Origin: Gemmatimonadota bacterium
GTDB lineage: Bacteria > Gemmatimonadota > Gemmatimonadetes > Gemmatimonadales > Gemmatimonadaceae
Direction: 5' to 3'
DNA length: 64,000 nucleotides
NCBI GenBank assembly: GCA_040388625.1
Contig: JAZKBK010000001.1
Coordinates: 558,001 to 622,000 of the forward strand
Part shown: positions 1-7,698 of the stretch, in pieces
How positions within the stretch are numbered: the first letter of the stretch is position 1
How the letters are laid out: every line of letters begins with the position of its first letter
Notes under the pieces: model-generated
The model's input: the letters and a program-made list of their open reading frames with translations, nothing else
What the model was told of the DNA's origin: nothing
The model's database searches: none
Program-made: the position numbers and the translations under genes

Positions 1-1
1 G

Positions 2-262
2 ATGCACTGCGTCCGTCACGATTCGCCACCCATCCCGCTGCGCGTCGGTGTAGATGCCCGGCGTGTCCTGATAACCCTGTCCGAGCGCACTGACCTGCGT
101 CCCTTCGGTGATGATCAGGCCCGCGGTCGCGCGTTGCGTATAGTACTGCGCCATCAGCGCGTTGGGGATCCCACCCGGCGCGCGATTACGCGTGAGTGGA
201 CACATCACCATGCGGTTCGACATCGTGATGGGCCCGAGATGATATGGTTCGAGAAGAAGCAT
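2..262 (-). CDS. Old Yellow Enzyme family flavin oxidoreductase (partial, 3' end outside window)
   Basis: Only the first 87 codons are inside the window; the gene continues leftwards. The N-terminus runs MLLLEPYHLGPITMSNRMVM, followed by CPLTRNRAPGGIPNALMAQYYTQRA and a GLIITEGTQVS segment, the usual opening of the NemA/OYE TIM-barrel enzymes that use FMN and NAD(P)H to reduce activated C=C bonds. The PLTRxR and ITEGT segments lie near the FMN in this family. The start is ATG at 262, 19 nt downstream of the FNT gene's end, so it is probably the last gene of ferritin-FNT-OYE. The substrate cannot be predicted. Confidence 0.85.
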   Translation of the reverse strand, partial: MLLLEPYHLGPITMSNRMVMCPLTRNRAPGGIPNALMAQYYTQRATAGLIITEGTQVSALGQGYQDTPGIYTDAQRDGWRIVTDAVH

Positions 263-281
263 CGGTGATTTCCTGTGATTG

Positions 282-1151
282 TTACTGTGCGTCGGACGTT
301 ACCTGTCCGTGATTCAACATCGCAACGAGCACGACGCCGCCAATGACGTTCCCGATTATTGCCGGAACGAGAAAGCCGCCGAGCATCGCGCTCCAGCTGG
401 CCGCACCGATCAATGCAAGGTAGAATGCCTCGACCGCACCTGCAATCGAGTGACGAAACCCGAACGCCGCAATCGGAGCGGTCGTTATCCAGATGTAAAG
501 CACCTGCGTTCCGGTCGCACGCGTCGACGATACCAGCCACGCCATGAGCGCGATGAGCCAGCCGCCGAATATCGCGCGGTATATGACCAGAGCGAAGCCG
601 CCGTTGGTACCGTACTTCGCCACATCGAGCAGTGCGCGCTGCATCGGGTCGTCCAACAGTGGTGTTCTGGCGGCGAGCGTGGCGAATATCGCTGCGCCAA
701 TGAGATTGCCAACCAGTACGATCACCCACAACCGCAGCAAGCGCCCAAACGTCCTTCTGTCGCGTCGTTGCAGAAAGGGTATGACCGGCTCGAGCGTGTT
801 CTCGGTGAATAGCTGATTGCGTGCCTGCACGACGAAGATGAACCCGAGCGGATATCCCACAGCGATCGCAGCGGGTGCATACGCCGCCGGAACCCAGAGC
901 GTGAGGTATGCTGCTGCGAGAAAGCTGAAGCCGATTGTAAGGCCGGCCGCCAGTGCCGACCATCCCAGGTCGCGCGCAGGTCGCCGCATTTCCTCCTCCG
1001 CGACAACGCGAACGTTCTCGTGGATTTCCGCCGCGGAGAGGCGAGTGCCGGTCGCCGGAGTCGTGGTGTCGAGGGGCTGCTGCGGCGCGTGAGTCTGCGC
1101 CGCTTCGTCATCCTCCGACGGCTCGGATTTTGGCTCCGGCGTGGCGCTCAC
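282..1151 (-). CDS. formate/nitrite transporter (FNT) family channel, YfdC-like
   Basis: 289 residues. A hydrophilic, acidic and proline-rich N-terminus of about 65 residues precedes six hydrophobic segments (from about residue 66 LGWSALAAGLTIGFSFLAAA to a C-terminal segment ending GNVIGGVVLVAMLNHGQV). The GNxxGG element near the end and the ENTLEPV motif after the second membrane segment fit FNT proteins, pentameric inner-membrane channels for small monovalent anions. The long N-terminal tail and the E-N-T motif resemble the YfdC branch more than FocA or NirC, so the substrate is uncertain. The start is GTG at 1151, sharing one base with the TAG of the ferritin-like gene upstream, which implies coupled translation. 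Confidence 0.85.
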   Translation of the reverse strand: MSATPEPKSEPSEDDEAAQTHAPQQPLDTTTPATGTRLSAAEIHENVRVVAEEEMRRPARDLGWSALAAGLTIGFSFLAAAYLTLWVPAAYAPAAIAVGYPLGFIFVVQARNQLFTENTLEPVIPFLQRRDRRTFGRLLRLWVIVLVGNLIGAAIFATLAARTPLLDDPMQRALLDVAKYGTNGGFALVIYRAIFGGWLIALMAWLVSSTRATGTQVLYIWITTAPIAAFGFRHSIAGAVEAFYLALIGAASWSAMLGGFLVPAIIGNVIGGVVLVAMLNHGQVTSDAQ

Positions 1152-1672
1152 TACTTACTGCCGCGTTTTGCTGCGGAGGTACCCTTTCTCTCCTGCTCGT
1201 TCGGCACGACGCCGAGCGCGGTGGCGAGATCGATCTGGTGATCCTGTTCCTGCTTCACGATCTCACGCAATATCTCGCCCAGCGCATATTCGCCGAGGGC
1301 ATCCGCCTGCCTGATTCGTTCGCGGTAATTGCGAATTGTGTCATCTTCAGCCTGAAGATCCAGGCGCAGCATTCCCTCGTTGTCTTCTGACACTTCGATC
1401 GGTTTGGGCTCGTGTACCGGGTACGCGCCGAAATAATCCAGCTGCCGTGCGATCGCCAGCGCGTGATCGAGCTCCTGATGTGCGTGCTCAGTGAGCTGAT
1501 CCGCGATGTTCATGAACCGCGCCGAGTCGAGTTTCTGACTGAAGATCACGTACTGGATGATCGCCTTGTACTCGCGGGCGATGTCGTCCTGCAGCCCCTG
1601 GATCAGCTGCTCTCTGGTTACCTGCGTCGGCTGCGCGCTGGACGCAGTTGCGCTTGCTCTTTTTGTCGCCAT
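1151..1672 (-). CDS. ferritin-like / bacterioferritin-type diiron protein
   Basis: 173 residues, mostly helical. Diiron ligands can be read in a four-helix pattern: E near residue 34 (AREYKAIIQYVIF), an ELDH motif near 67, an E near 108 (AEDDTIRNYRERI) and EQDH near 146. Two ExxH motifs plus two single Glu are what a ferritin-like domain needs to bind two irons, so iron storage or peroxide detoxification is likely. The N-terminal 17 residues (Ala/Ser/Thr/Lys-rich) and the C-terminal KRGSK tail are basic, as in some DNA-associated Dps-like proteins. No bacterioferritin heme Met was identified. ATG at 1672; short 9-nt repeats lie just upstream. Confidence 0.8.
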   Translation of the reverse strand: MATKRASATASSAQPTQVTREQLIQGLQDDIAREYKAIIQYVIFSQKLDSARFMNIADQLTEHAHQELDHALAIARQLDYFGAYPVHEPKPIEVSEDNEGMLRLDLQAEDDTIRNYRERIRQADALGEYALGEILREIVKQEQDHQIDLATALGVVPNEQERKGTSAAKRGSK

Positions 1673-1690
1673 TTTGGAATTACGTTGGAG

Positions 1691-1717
1691 TGAGTTGGAT
1701 GAGTTGGGTGAGCTGGA
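1691..1717. repeat. three tandem 9-nt repeats between divergent genes
   Basis: TGAGTTGGA, TGAGTTGGG and TGAGCTGGA lie head to tail, with a partial copy (GTTGGAG) just to the left. They sit 19 nt upstream of the ferritin-like start, in its probable leader or promoter, and about 100 nt upstream of the DUF488 start. Confidence 0.8.
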
Positions 1718-1736
1718 TTACTGATCAGTGGATGAA

Positions 1737-1749
1737 GCAGGAATCCTGC
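1737..1749. repeat. 13-bp palindrome in the divergent intergenic region
   Basis: GCAGGA-A-TCCTGC is a perfect 6-bp dyad with a one-base centre, located between the ferritin-like gene (minus) and the DUF488 gene (plus). It could be an operator for a dimeric regulator, but there is no independent support. Confidence 0.35.
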
Positions 1750-1814
1750 CGGCAGCGAGCCCGGAGCGGACAGGGAAGGCAGGCCGCGCCATACTTGTGC
1801 ACTGGAGCAGTGTG

Positions 1815-2171
1815 ATGGTAGCCACCAAGCGGGCGTACGAACCCGCGGTCGAGGCGGACGGTTATCGCGTCCTGGTCGACCGCCTCTGGCCGCGCGGAGT
1901 GTCAAAGAGCGCGGCGCGGATCGACGCGTGGGAAAAGGAGATCGCTCCATCGAAGGAGCTACGGGAGTGGTACGGACACGAACCGGCGAAATGGCCGGAA
2001 TTTCAGAAGCGCTATCGCAAGGAGCTGAAGACGGCAACTGCTTCGGCAGTTCTGGAGGATCTGGTGCATCGTGCCCAGCGCGGACCTGTCACCCTCGTTT
2101 ACGCGTCGCACGCGGGCGAAATCAGCAACGCCGCGGTGCTTGCGAAAATCATCAGTCGGAGAGCTTCCTGA
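1815..2171 (+). CDS. DUF488 family protein (YeaO-like)
   Basis: 118 residues. The characteristic family segment DGYRVLVDRLWPRGVSK occurs near residue 15, followed by AWEKEIAPSKELREWYGHEPAKWPEF and a C-terminal GPVTLVYASHAGEISNAAVL, all matching DUF488 in order. No biochemical function is established for this family; some members lie near redox or stress genes. An upstream in-frame ATG at 1728 exists, but ATG 1815 is preferred: GGAG lies 7 nt before it, and family members begin with a similar short strand before a conserved basic-aromatic pair. The last 20 nt overlap the 3' end of the convergent DUF2945 gene. Confidence 0.85.
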   Translation: MVATKRAYEPAVEADGYRVLVDRLWPRGVSKSAARIDAWEKEIAPSKELREWYGHEPAKWPEFQKRYRKELKTATASAVLEDLVHRAQRGPVTLVYASHAGEISNAAVLAKIISRRAS

Positions 2172-2373
2172 GCGCGGATCCCTTGTGCATTGCGATGTGA
2201 TCGGTTGTGTCGCTCTTGATCTCGTACTGCGGCTCGTCCTTCGTTGCGTGGACGGTGTAGCCCTTGAACTGGATGTTGGAGGTCACGACGCGTGTGATAT
2301 GGCCCCGAACTCTGCCGGCCTCAGAGTTCCAGCTGACGTGGTCGCCGCGCTTGAATTGCGTGTGGGAAGTCAT
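2152..2373 (-). CDS. DUF2945 / hypervirulence-associated TUDOR-domain small protein
   Basis: 73 residues beginning MTSHTQFKRGDHVSWNSEAG, followed by GRVRGHITRVVTSNIQFKGYTVHATKDEPQYEIKSD and a C-terminal HKGSALRKL. The F-x-x-G-D-x-V-x-W start and the YEIKSDKT...AxHKGSALRKL-like end are diagnostic of DUF2945, a small beta-barrel. Family function is unknown. It converges with DUF488 and shares 20 nt at the 3' ends. A 9-bp inverted repeat with a 29-nt loop lies 19-65 nt upstream of the start, where it would fall in the leader of this gene. Confidence 0.85.
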   Translation of the reverse strand: MTSHTQFKRGDHVSWNSEAGRVRGHITRVVTSNIQFKGYTVHATKDEPQYEIKSDTTDHIAMHKGSALRKLSD

Positions 2374-2391
2374 GGATGTGGTTGGTCAGTT

Positions 2392-2438
2392 GCCCGATAG
2401 GCCAAGGCTCGCAATCCCGGTGCCGTCCGCTATCGGGC
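2392..2438 (-). repeat. 9-bp perfect inverted repeat upstream of the DUF2945 gene
   Basis: GCCCGATAG (2392-2400) and CTATCGGGC (2430-2438) are perfectly complementary with a 29-nt spacer. Read on the minus strand they could form a stem about 19 nt before the DUF2945 ATG, close to its ribosome-binding region. There is no T-run, so it is not a classical terminator. Confidence 0.6.
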
Positions 2439-2526
2439 GCAGCCGGTCAAGGGCTATATTTGACGTGCTTCGACCCGTTGCATGCCGGAATGGCCGCCAG
2501 GCCGTCCGACGCGGCTGCAGATGTGC

Positions 2527-2556
2527 TTGCAGTAGGGGCGAGATGCAGTGCATAAT
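2527..2556 (+). promoter_or_regulatory. possible sigma-70-type promoter of the TPR gene
   Basis: TTGCAG at 2527-2532 and CATAAT at 2551-2556 are 18 nt apart, 18 nt before the ATG at 2575. The leader would be only about 10 nt and has no good Shine-Dalgarno sequence (AT-rich CTATAAAATC precedes the ATG). Assigned by eye only. Confidence 0.4.
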
Positions 2557-2574
2557 ATGTAAACCTATAAAATC

Positions 2575-3234
2575 ATGACAAAAACTGGAACGCTGGCGCC
2601 ATTCGACGGAGACGTAGCCGAGGAGCGCTTTTCGGAGCTCTTCGACCGCTACAAGCAACACCTCGCGTGGGTGGGCGTGGTGATAATCCTGGCGGGTGTG
2701 GGCGTCTGGTTCTATCTAAGGTCGGAATCGATCAAGTCGCAGCGCGCGGAGGCGGCTTACGAGGCCGCGGTCCAGAGCGTGTCATCGGGCAACCTGCCAC
2801 TGGCGCAGTCCGATCTCAAGAAGGCGGCGGTTCGGTATGCCGGCACCAACGGCGGCACCGAGAGCTCCATGGCGCTGGCCAAGATCTACTACCAGCAGGG
2901 GAAGTATCAGGACGGTATTTCGGCGCTCACCGATCCGGCATCGAAAAAGGGAGACCTGCAGTACGAGGCTCGCCTCCTGACCGCGTCGGGATATGAGGGT
3001 CTGAACAAGTGGCCCGAGGCTGCCAAGGAGTACGAGGCAGCCGCCGAGGTCGCACGGTTCGACGCCGACAAGGCCAGTGCCCGAGCGATGGCGGCACGCG
3101 CCTATCAGGCAGCCGGGAACAAGGCGGCCGCGACGAAGATCTGGACCGATTTGCTTGCCGATCCCAAGAGCACCTTCGCGACCGAAGCGAAGATCCGCCT
3201 GGGCGAACTCGAAGCAGCACCTATCAAAACCTGA
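2575..3234 (+). CDS. YfgM-like tetratricopeptide-repeat membrane protein
   Basis: 219 residues. A cytoplasmic N-terminus (about 30 residues) precedes one membrane segment at about 31-48 (LAWVGVVIILAGVGVWFYLR) and an outside domain of Ala/Tyr-rich helical pairs resembling TPRs (AEAAYEAAV, SSMALAKIYYQQGKY, AKEYEAAAEVARFD, ARAYQAAGNKAAATKIW). This architecture matches YfgM/DUF2133-like proteins, which associate with SecYEG and periplasmic chaperones. Here it stands alone with its own terminator, unlike the yfgM-bamB pairing known elsewhere, so the role is inferred. ATG 2575 is the first in-frame start. Confidence 0.7.
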   Translation: MTKTGTLAPFDGDVAEERFSELFDRYKQHLAWVGVVIILAGVGVWFYLRSESIKSQRAEAAYEAAVQSVSSGNLPLAQSDLKKAAVRYAGTNGGTESSMALAKIYYQQGKYQDGISALTDPASKKGDLQYEARLLTASGYEGLNKWPEAAKEYEAAAEVARFDADKASARAMAARAYQAAGNKAAATKIWTDLLADPKSTFATEAKIRLGELEAAPIKT

Positions 3235-3259
3235 CCTGACTTCACAAAGTGGATGAGGA

Positions 3260-3286
3260 GGCCGCCCGAATCGGGGCGGCCTTTTT
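3260..3286 (+). terminator. rho-independent terminator of the TPR gene
   Basis: GGCCGCCC (3260-3267), loop GAATCG, GGGCGGCC (3274-3281), then TTTTT (3282-3286). It is a perfect 8-bp GC-rich stem with a U-tract, 26 nt after the TPR stop codon. Confidence 0.95.
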
Positions 3287-3289
3287 CGT

Positions 3290-3693
3290 AGGTGGCGGCT
3301 GAGGCCGGCACGTCTGCGGGAAAACCATCGTTGTGAAGGAGACGACACCGGCCGCCTCGCACGTCGCCATGCAGCCGAAGACCGGGGCGCATGGTGGACC
3401 GGCGGCTGGCGTGGCTCGCGGGCGAAGGCGTCCAGCGACCCGCACGGAGAACGTGGCGGGTCATGTGTGGGTCCAGCCATCGCCGCATCACTACACACGA
3501 CATCGGGGGCTTTCCATCGGCTCGTGTTGGCACCAGCGGCGCGACCGAGATATGGGCCACTTGCCGGAGAAGGCACCTCGATCAGGCGTTCGAGATCCAT
3601 CAGCAACTAGCCAGTAAAGCGCCGGCATCTGTAGAAGATATGCGTATAATATGGATTATGTAAACTAGATAATGTGGGAAATGTGGGAAAACC
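3290..3693. other. gene-free stretch of about 400 bp
   Basis: No family-like ORF is visible on either strand. The left part (to about 3620) is GC-rich with several self-complementary blocks, for example GGCGGC/GGCCGG near 3294-3310 against CCGGCCGCC near 3349-3358. The right part (3625-3690) is AT-rich with TATAAT at 3645-3650 and two copies of ATGTGGGAA. I found no match to RNase P RNA, tmRNA, SRP RNA or tRNA signatures. A structured ncRNA or remnant sequence is possible. Confidence 0.4.
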
Positions 3694-4518
3694 CTACAAA
3701 TCCACCAGCACCCCCTCGAACACCAGCCGCCCTTCGCCCCTCAACGAGGCCGTCCAGGAGCCGTCAGCGCCGCGTATAGACCGAATCCCCAGCCGACCGC
3801 CCGATGCAGTCTCGAGCTCCACGTCGTCGCCAGCTTCGCCCCACAGCCTGAGCAGAATCGCCGTCGCAACGCTCCCGGTGCCGCACGCCAGCGTCTCACC
3901 CTCCACGCCGCGCTCGAATGTCCGGATGTGCCACCCGCGCTCATCCTGGCTCACGAAATTCACGTTCGCACCCGCTTCGAGCGATCCATGATTTCTGACG
4001 TATCGCCCACGCCCCAGCACATCGCACAGCGCGACATCCGGCACACGGATCACCACGTGCGGGATTCCAGCCACGGCGAACCCGAGCCGCTCCTCGCCGC
4101 GACCGCGCTCGATGGCAGCCACGTCGGCCTCTGTCTCACGTATCGCCGGCAGGTCGAACTCCGGCAGGCCCGCCTGGATTCGGGCCCGCAGAACCCCCGT
4201 GCCGGTCTCGATGGCGAAGCCCGAACGGTCCACTGCCCCCAGCTTCGCCGCCAGGCTCGCGGTGCACAGCGTCGCGTTGCCGCAAAGGTCCGCAAGCGTG
4301 CCGTCCGCGTTGAAATACGTCAGCTCGATATCCGCAGCGGCGTTCCGGGGCTTGGTGAGGATCACGAGACCATCAGCTCCGACACCCGTCCCGCGGGCGC
4401 AGATGCGCTGGATCACGGCCGCACCCTCGAATTCGCCTGCCGCCTCGTTCCGGCCGTCGATGAAGACGAAGTCGTTGCCCGACCCCGTCATCTTCCAGAA
4501 ACGCCGCCCCTCGACCAT
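3694..4518 (-). CDS. dapF: diaminopimelate epimerase
   Basis: 274 residues from ATG 4518. DapF interconverts LL- and meso-diaminopimelate for lysine and peptidoglycan. Visible motifs are MTGSGNDFVFIDGRN at the N-terminus (family GLGNDFV), the first catalytic Cys in DLCGNATLCTASL and the second in ETLACGTGSVATAI. The first motif departs from the usual CGNGxRC. An in-frame ATG at 4569 would add 17 residues but would lie inside the upstream glycosyltransferase gene; ATG 4518 is 2 nt after that gene's TAG, with AGGAAG upstream. It is the last gene of the envelope operon; no hairpin terminator is evident after it. Confidence 0.92.
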   Translation of the reverse strand: MVEGRRFWKMTGSGNDFVFIDGRNEAAGEFEGAAVIQRICARGTGVGADGLVILTKPRNAAADIELTYFNADGTLADLCGNATLCTASLAAKLGAVDRSGFAIETGTGVLRARIQAGLPEFDLPAIRETEADVAAIERGRGEERLGFAVAGIPHVVIRVPDVALCDVLGRGRYVRNHGSLEAGANVNFVSQDERGWHIRTFERGVEGETLACGTGSVATAILLRLWGEAGDDVELETASGGRLGIRSIRGADGSWTASLRGEGRLVFEGVLVDL

Positions 4519-4520
4519 CG

Positions 4521-5288
4521 CTAGATCTTCCTGGTTATCGCCTGCCATCTGAGTCGCCAGACCATCCATATGGCCTCGCGGACTATCTGCTTGGACATCT
4601 TGCTCTCGCCAAGCGTCCGGTCGTGGAAGACGATCGGTATCTCCTTGATCTTGAACCCGCGCTTCCAGGCCCTGTAGCTCATCTCGATCTGAAACGCGTA
4701 ACCATTTGAGTGGACAGCATTTAGATCGATCTCTTCAAGTACTTTCCGCCTGAATGCCTTGAAGCCGCCAGTAGCGTCGAAGACTGGAAGACGGGTCACG
4801 GCACGAGCGTAGATGTTGGCCAGGTAGCTCATCACCAACCGGCCGATCGGCCAGTTGACCACCGTTACCCTGCCGTCCTGGTACCGCGACCCCAGTACGA
4901 TATCGGCGTCATCGATCGCCCTGAGAAACTGGGGAATGTGCTTGGGGTCGTGCGAAAAGTCGGCGTCCATCTCGAAGGCCACATCGTAATGGCGCTCGAT
5001 CGCCCACCTGAAGCCGGCGAGGTAGGCGGTGCCGAGCCCCATCTTGGAGGCGCGCTCGACGAGGTGGATGCGAGGATCGGCGGCCGCCATGTCGGCGACC
5101 ACCTGCCCGGTACCGTCCGGCGAGCCGTCGTCGACGATGAGCACGTCGATGCGCGGATCCTGATCCAGGATCAGCGGGACGATGCGTGTGACGTTGTCGC
5201 GTTCGTTGTACGTCGGCACGATGACGAGGACGTGCCGGATTGGCGGCCGGTGCTCAGGCAACGCGTCGTCGCTCCATAATGACACCAC
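4521..5288 (-). CDS. family 2 glycosyltransferase, polyprenol-phosphate mannosyltransferase (Dpm1-like)
   Basis: 255 residues, a single GT-A domain without C-terminal membrane helices. Motifs: VIVPTYNERDNV near 22, VLIVDDGSPDGTGQV near 49, the catalytic metal-binding EMDADFSHDP near 106, LGSRYQDG near 131 and an ATGGFKAFRR segment near 174. This pattern is that of dolichol/undecaprenyl-phosphate mannose or glucose synthases, which charge a lipid carrier with one sugar. The adjacent YfhO-like and flippase-like membrane proteins could use such a donor. Its 5' end overlaps the YfhO gene by 35 nt. Confidence 0.88.
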   Translation of the reverse strand: MVSLWSDDALPEHRPPIRHVLVIVPTYNERDNVTRIVPLILDQDPRIDVLIVDDGSPDGTGQVVADMAAADPRIHLVERASKMGLGTAYLAGFRWAIERHYDVAFEMDADFSHDPKHIPQFLRAIDDADIVLGSRYQDGRVTVVNWPIGRLVMSYLANIYARAVTRLPVFDATGGFKAFRRKVLEEIDLNAVHSNGYAFQIEMSYRAWKRGFKIKEIPIVFHDRTLGESKMSKQIVREAIWMVWRLRWQAITRKI

Positions 5289-7698
5289 CGGCCAGGGCGA
5301 TCAGCGCGATGACGATGGCGATCCAGGTAACGGTCTTCCCCGTTTCGTACGGCGCACTGGTAAAGGCGAGTTCGATCTTCCGTGCTCCGGGCGGCAGCTC
5401 CACCCCGATCATGCTGTACTGCGCTCGGCCGATGTGCCCCGGCTTGCCGTCGACCGTCGCATGCCAGCCTGGATAATAATTCTCGGAAACTACCAGCGCC
5501 GAGCCCGACGGCGCGCCACGGTCGAGTGTCAGAGACATCCTGCCGGGCGCATACGAATCGACGTGAGCTACGATCCCGGTCGGCGCCGGCAGTGTCGTCA
5601 CCGGCGGTCCTGCGGTCACAGGCGCTGCAGGATCGAAGAGCGCCGCTGTCTCGACGTCGAAGCGGGGGTTCATGATGGTGGCAAGCACCGCGTCGTCCTC
5701 AGCCTTCACGATCACCGGGGCAACCCACGCGAACGGCGCGGAGCCCGGCAGCCGGTACACGTAATTGCTCTGCCCGCTCGCGTCTTCCGTCGACGGGCCG
5801 GCTACCTGGACGACGCCCGGCAGCACGGTAGCGAGCTGGTGGCTGTTGGCCAGTACGTATTGCGTGGCAGTGAGCTGGCGGATGTTCGTGTTGGTAATTA
5901 TCTGACGCGTAGTTTCAGGACCTGGACCGCCGCCCTGCTCGATCGCTACAAGCGTGTTGTACCGCGCGAGCTCGTTGCCGTGATAGCCGATTGCGTCGAG
6001 CGCGCGATGCGTCATGAGCTCCGCGCCCGAATACAATGCGTCGTCGCCACCATTCTGCATCTCGATCGGCAGCACGCGGCCCGGCTGCGGCAGGCTGCCG
6101 AGGTATTTCGTTGCAGCGTCGGAGGCGTAGAGCTGGCTTGCCGGCGGCGAAAACACCCAGTACTGCTTGTTCACGACAAAGAGGTCCAGCGCGACCAGGA
6201 GCGCAATCGCCACGACGGGTCCGAATCGGCCCGCCGCCTTCCGGATCTCCGGCGCCCTCAGCATTGCAAGGCCTGCAAGTATCACGAAGATGAGCGAGCG
6301 AATCGCACCGATCACGAGCGCCGTATTGTTGGCGTCCACCGCTTCGAGCCGGCTCTCGGGAGCCACGCTTCGAGCGAATGCGGTCAGCACCCCCGTCGCA
6401 GCGAGCAGAACAACGGCAGCCGCGGCGATCCCCCAGCCCAGCACGTACTTGCGCGTCGTCTCGGACAAGAGCGCCTTCTCCACTCCACGCGCGGCGAATA
6501 TCGCGATACCCATCGTTCCGACGAAGAACACCGAGTCGGGGGCACGGAAATATCTGGTACCGGGCACGAGGTAGAACGGAATGTTGTAGAATGGCGTGTT
6601 GCCGCCCAACGCCCAGAGCAGCGCTATCACGACCGTCACCGCCCAGAACCACAGCTCGCGCGACCGCCTGTCGCGCCTGATCCCGCTCAGGCCGAGTCCG
6701 CCGAGCATGAGCACCACGACTCCGACGTAATCGCCCTGGAAGTGGATGCCGTTGGGGCCCCAGTAGTGATCCAGGATGCCCGTGAACTCGGGCAGATACG
6801 CATTGAGAATCTCCTGCGGGTTCTTGGCGTACGACGTCGCTCGCTCGTAGGTCCCGATGCCGGACGCGCGTGGGGACCAGGCTACGTATTCGCGCACGGG
6901 GAGATACTGCACTGCGCCGATGGCGAGTCCGACCCCGACGGCGATCAGCGCGGCTGCGAGCCGCTTGACCGCGAGCTTACCGTCACCCGTTCCGTCCCGC
7001 ACCAGGCCCACGGCGAGGACGACCGCATACGCGCCGGCAGCGAGCAGCGAATACTCGAGCAGCTGAGGATGCGGCGCGAGGATGTCCAGGCCAACCGTCG
7101 CGGCGATCGCACCGAGTGCCCAGAGACGTCCGTCACGGACCCACGCGACGATGGTCCACAGCAGCAGCGGAAACAGCGCGGCGACAAAGAGCTTGCCGTC
7201 GTGACCCGGGTTCACGTAGGTCGCGATGTGGCCACTCAGCATGTACGCGAGACCACCCACGAACGCGCCGGCGAAACCGAAGTTTGCGCGTCGCATGAAC
7301 ATGTAGGTAAACGCGCCGGCCAGGAAAATATGAACCATGAACCCCCACGTCATGGCGACGTCCGTGGGGAGAACCATTCTGAGCAGAAATGTCGGGTAGA
7401 AGATGTCGCCGTGCATCGCGGCGACGAACGGCATGCCGCCAAACTGGTACGGGTTCCACAGCGGGAATGACCCGGTCGCCTTGAGCGTGCTGGCCGCGAA
7501 TTCCCTGAAGGCGTAACCGGCGATATACTGGTCGCTGTGCGGGCCGACGAGAAACTGTCCGGCGAGTGCGGGCAGACCGAGTGCCAGCGTGGCGATTGCG
7601 TACGTGACAGTCGCCCACAGGCCGGCAAATCGAGGCTCGTAGGAGCCGATCACCGGATCTGAGGTAAGCACTCTCTTCGCGCCAGCGGCTGCCGTCAT
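5254..7698 (-). CDS. YfhO-family multi-spanning membrane protein
   Basis: 814 residues from ATG 7698. The ORF stays open a further 143 codons upstream, but that part is arginine-rich antisense-like sequence inside the next gene; ATG 7698 forms a 4-bp ATGA overlap with it. About a dozen membrane helices follow GPHSDQYIAGYAFREFAAS; then SFPLWNPYQFGGMPFVAAMHGDIFYP and YFRAPDSVFFVGTMG, signature stretches of YfhO proteins, GT-C-like enzymes proposed to add sugars to cell-wall polymers or lipids. A soluble region (about 480-750) precedes a final helix. The Dpm1-like partner fits a lipid-linked sugar donor; the acceptor is unknown. Confidence 0.82.
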   Translation of the reverse strand: MTAAAGAKRVLTSDPVIGSYEPRFAGLWATVTYAIATLALGLPALAGQFLVGPHSDQYIAGYAFREFAASTLKATGSFPLWNPYQFGGMPFVAAMHGDIFYPTFLLRMVLPTDVAMTWGFMVHIFLAGAFTYMFMRRANFGFAGAFVGGLAYMLSGHIATYVNPGHDGKLFVAALFPLLLWTIVAWVRDGRLWALGAIAATVGLDILAPHPQLLEYSLLAAGAYAVVLAVGLVRDGTGDGKLAVKRLAAALIAVGVGLAIGAVQYLPVREYVAWSPRASGIGTYERATSYAKNPQEILNAYLPEFTGILDHYWGPNGIHFQGDYVGVVVLMLGGLGLSGIRRDRRSRELWFWAVTVVIALLWALGGNTPFYNIPFYLVPGTRYFRAPDSVFFVGTMGIAIFAARGVEKALLSETTRKYVLGWGIAAAAVVLLAATGVLTAFARSVAPESRLEAVDANNTALVIGAIRSLIFVILAGLAMLRAPEIRKAAGRFGPVVAIALLVALDLFVVNKQYWVFSPPASQLYASDAATKYLGSLPQPGRVLPIEMQNGGDDALYSGAELMTHRALDAIGYHGNELARYNTLVAIEQGGGPGPETTRQIITNTNIRQLTATQYVLANSHQLATVLPGVVQVAGPSTEDASGQSNYVYRLPGSAPFAWVAPVIVKAEDDAVLATIMNPRFDVETAALFDPAAPVTAGPPVTTLPAPTGIVAHVDSYAPGRMSLTLDRGAPSGSALVVSENYYPGWHATVDGKPGHIGRAQYSMIGVELPPGARKIELAFTSAPYETGKTVTWIAIVIALIALAGGVIMERRRVA

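Noticed and set aside
3290-3693. RNase P RNA, tmRNA or SRP RNA
   Set aside because: None of the diagnostic conserved blocks of these RNAs could be found on either strand.
5182-7470. Plus-strand ORF of 762 codons
   Set aside because: It is antisense to the YfhO gene, highly rich in Arg, His and Glu, and without any family motif; long antisense frames are common in GC-rich DNA.
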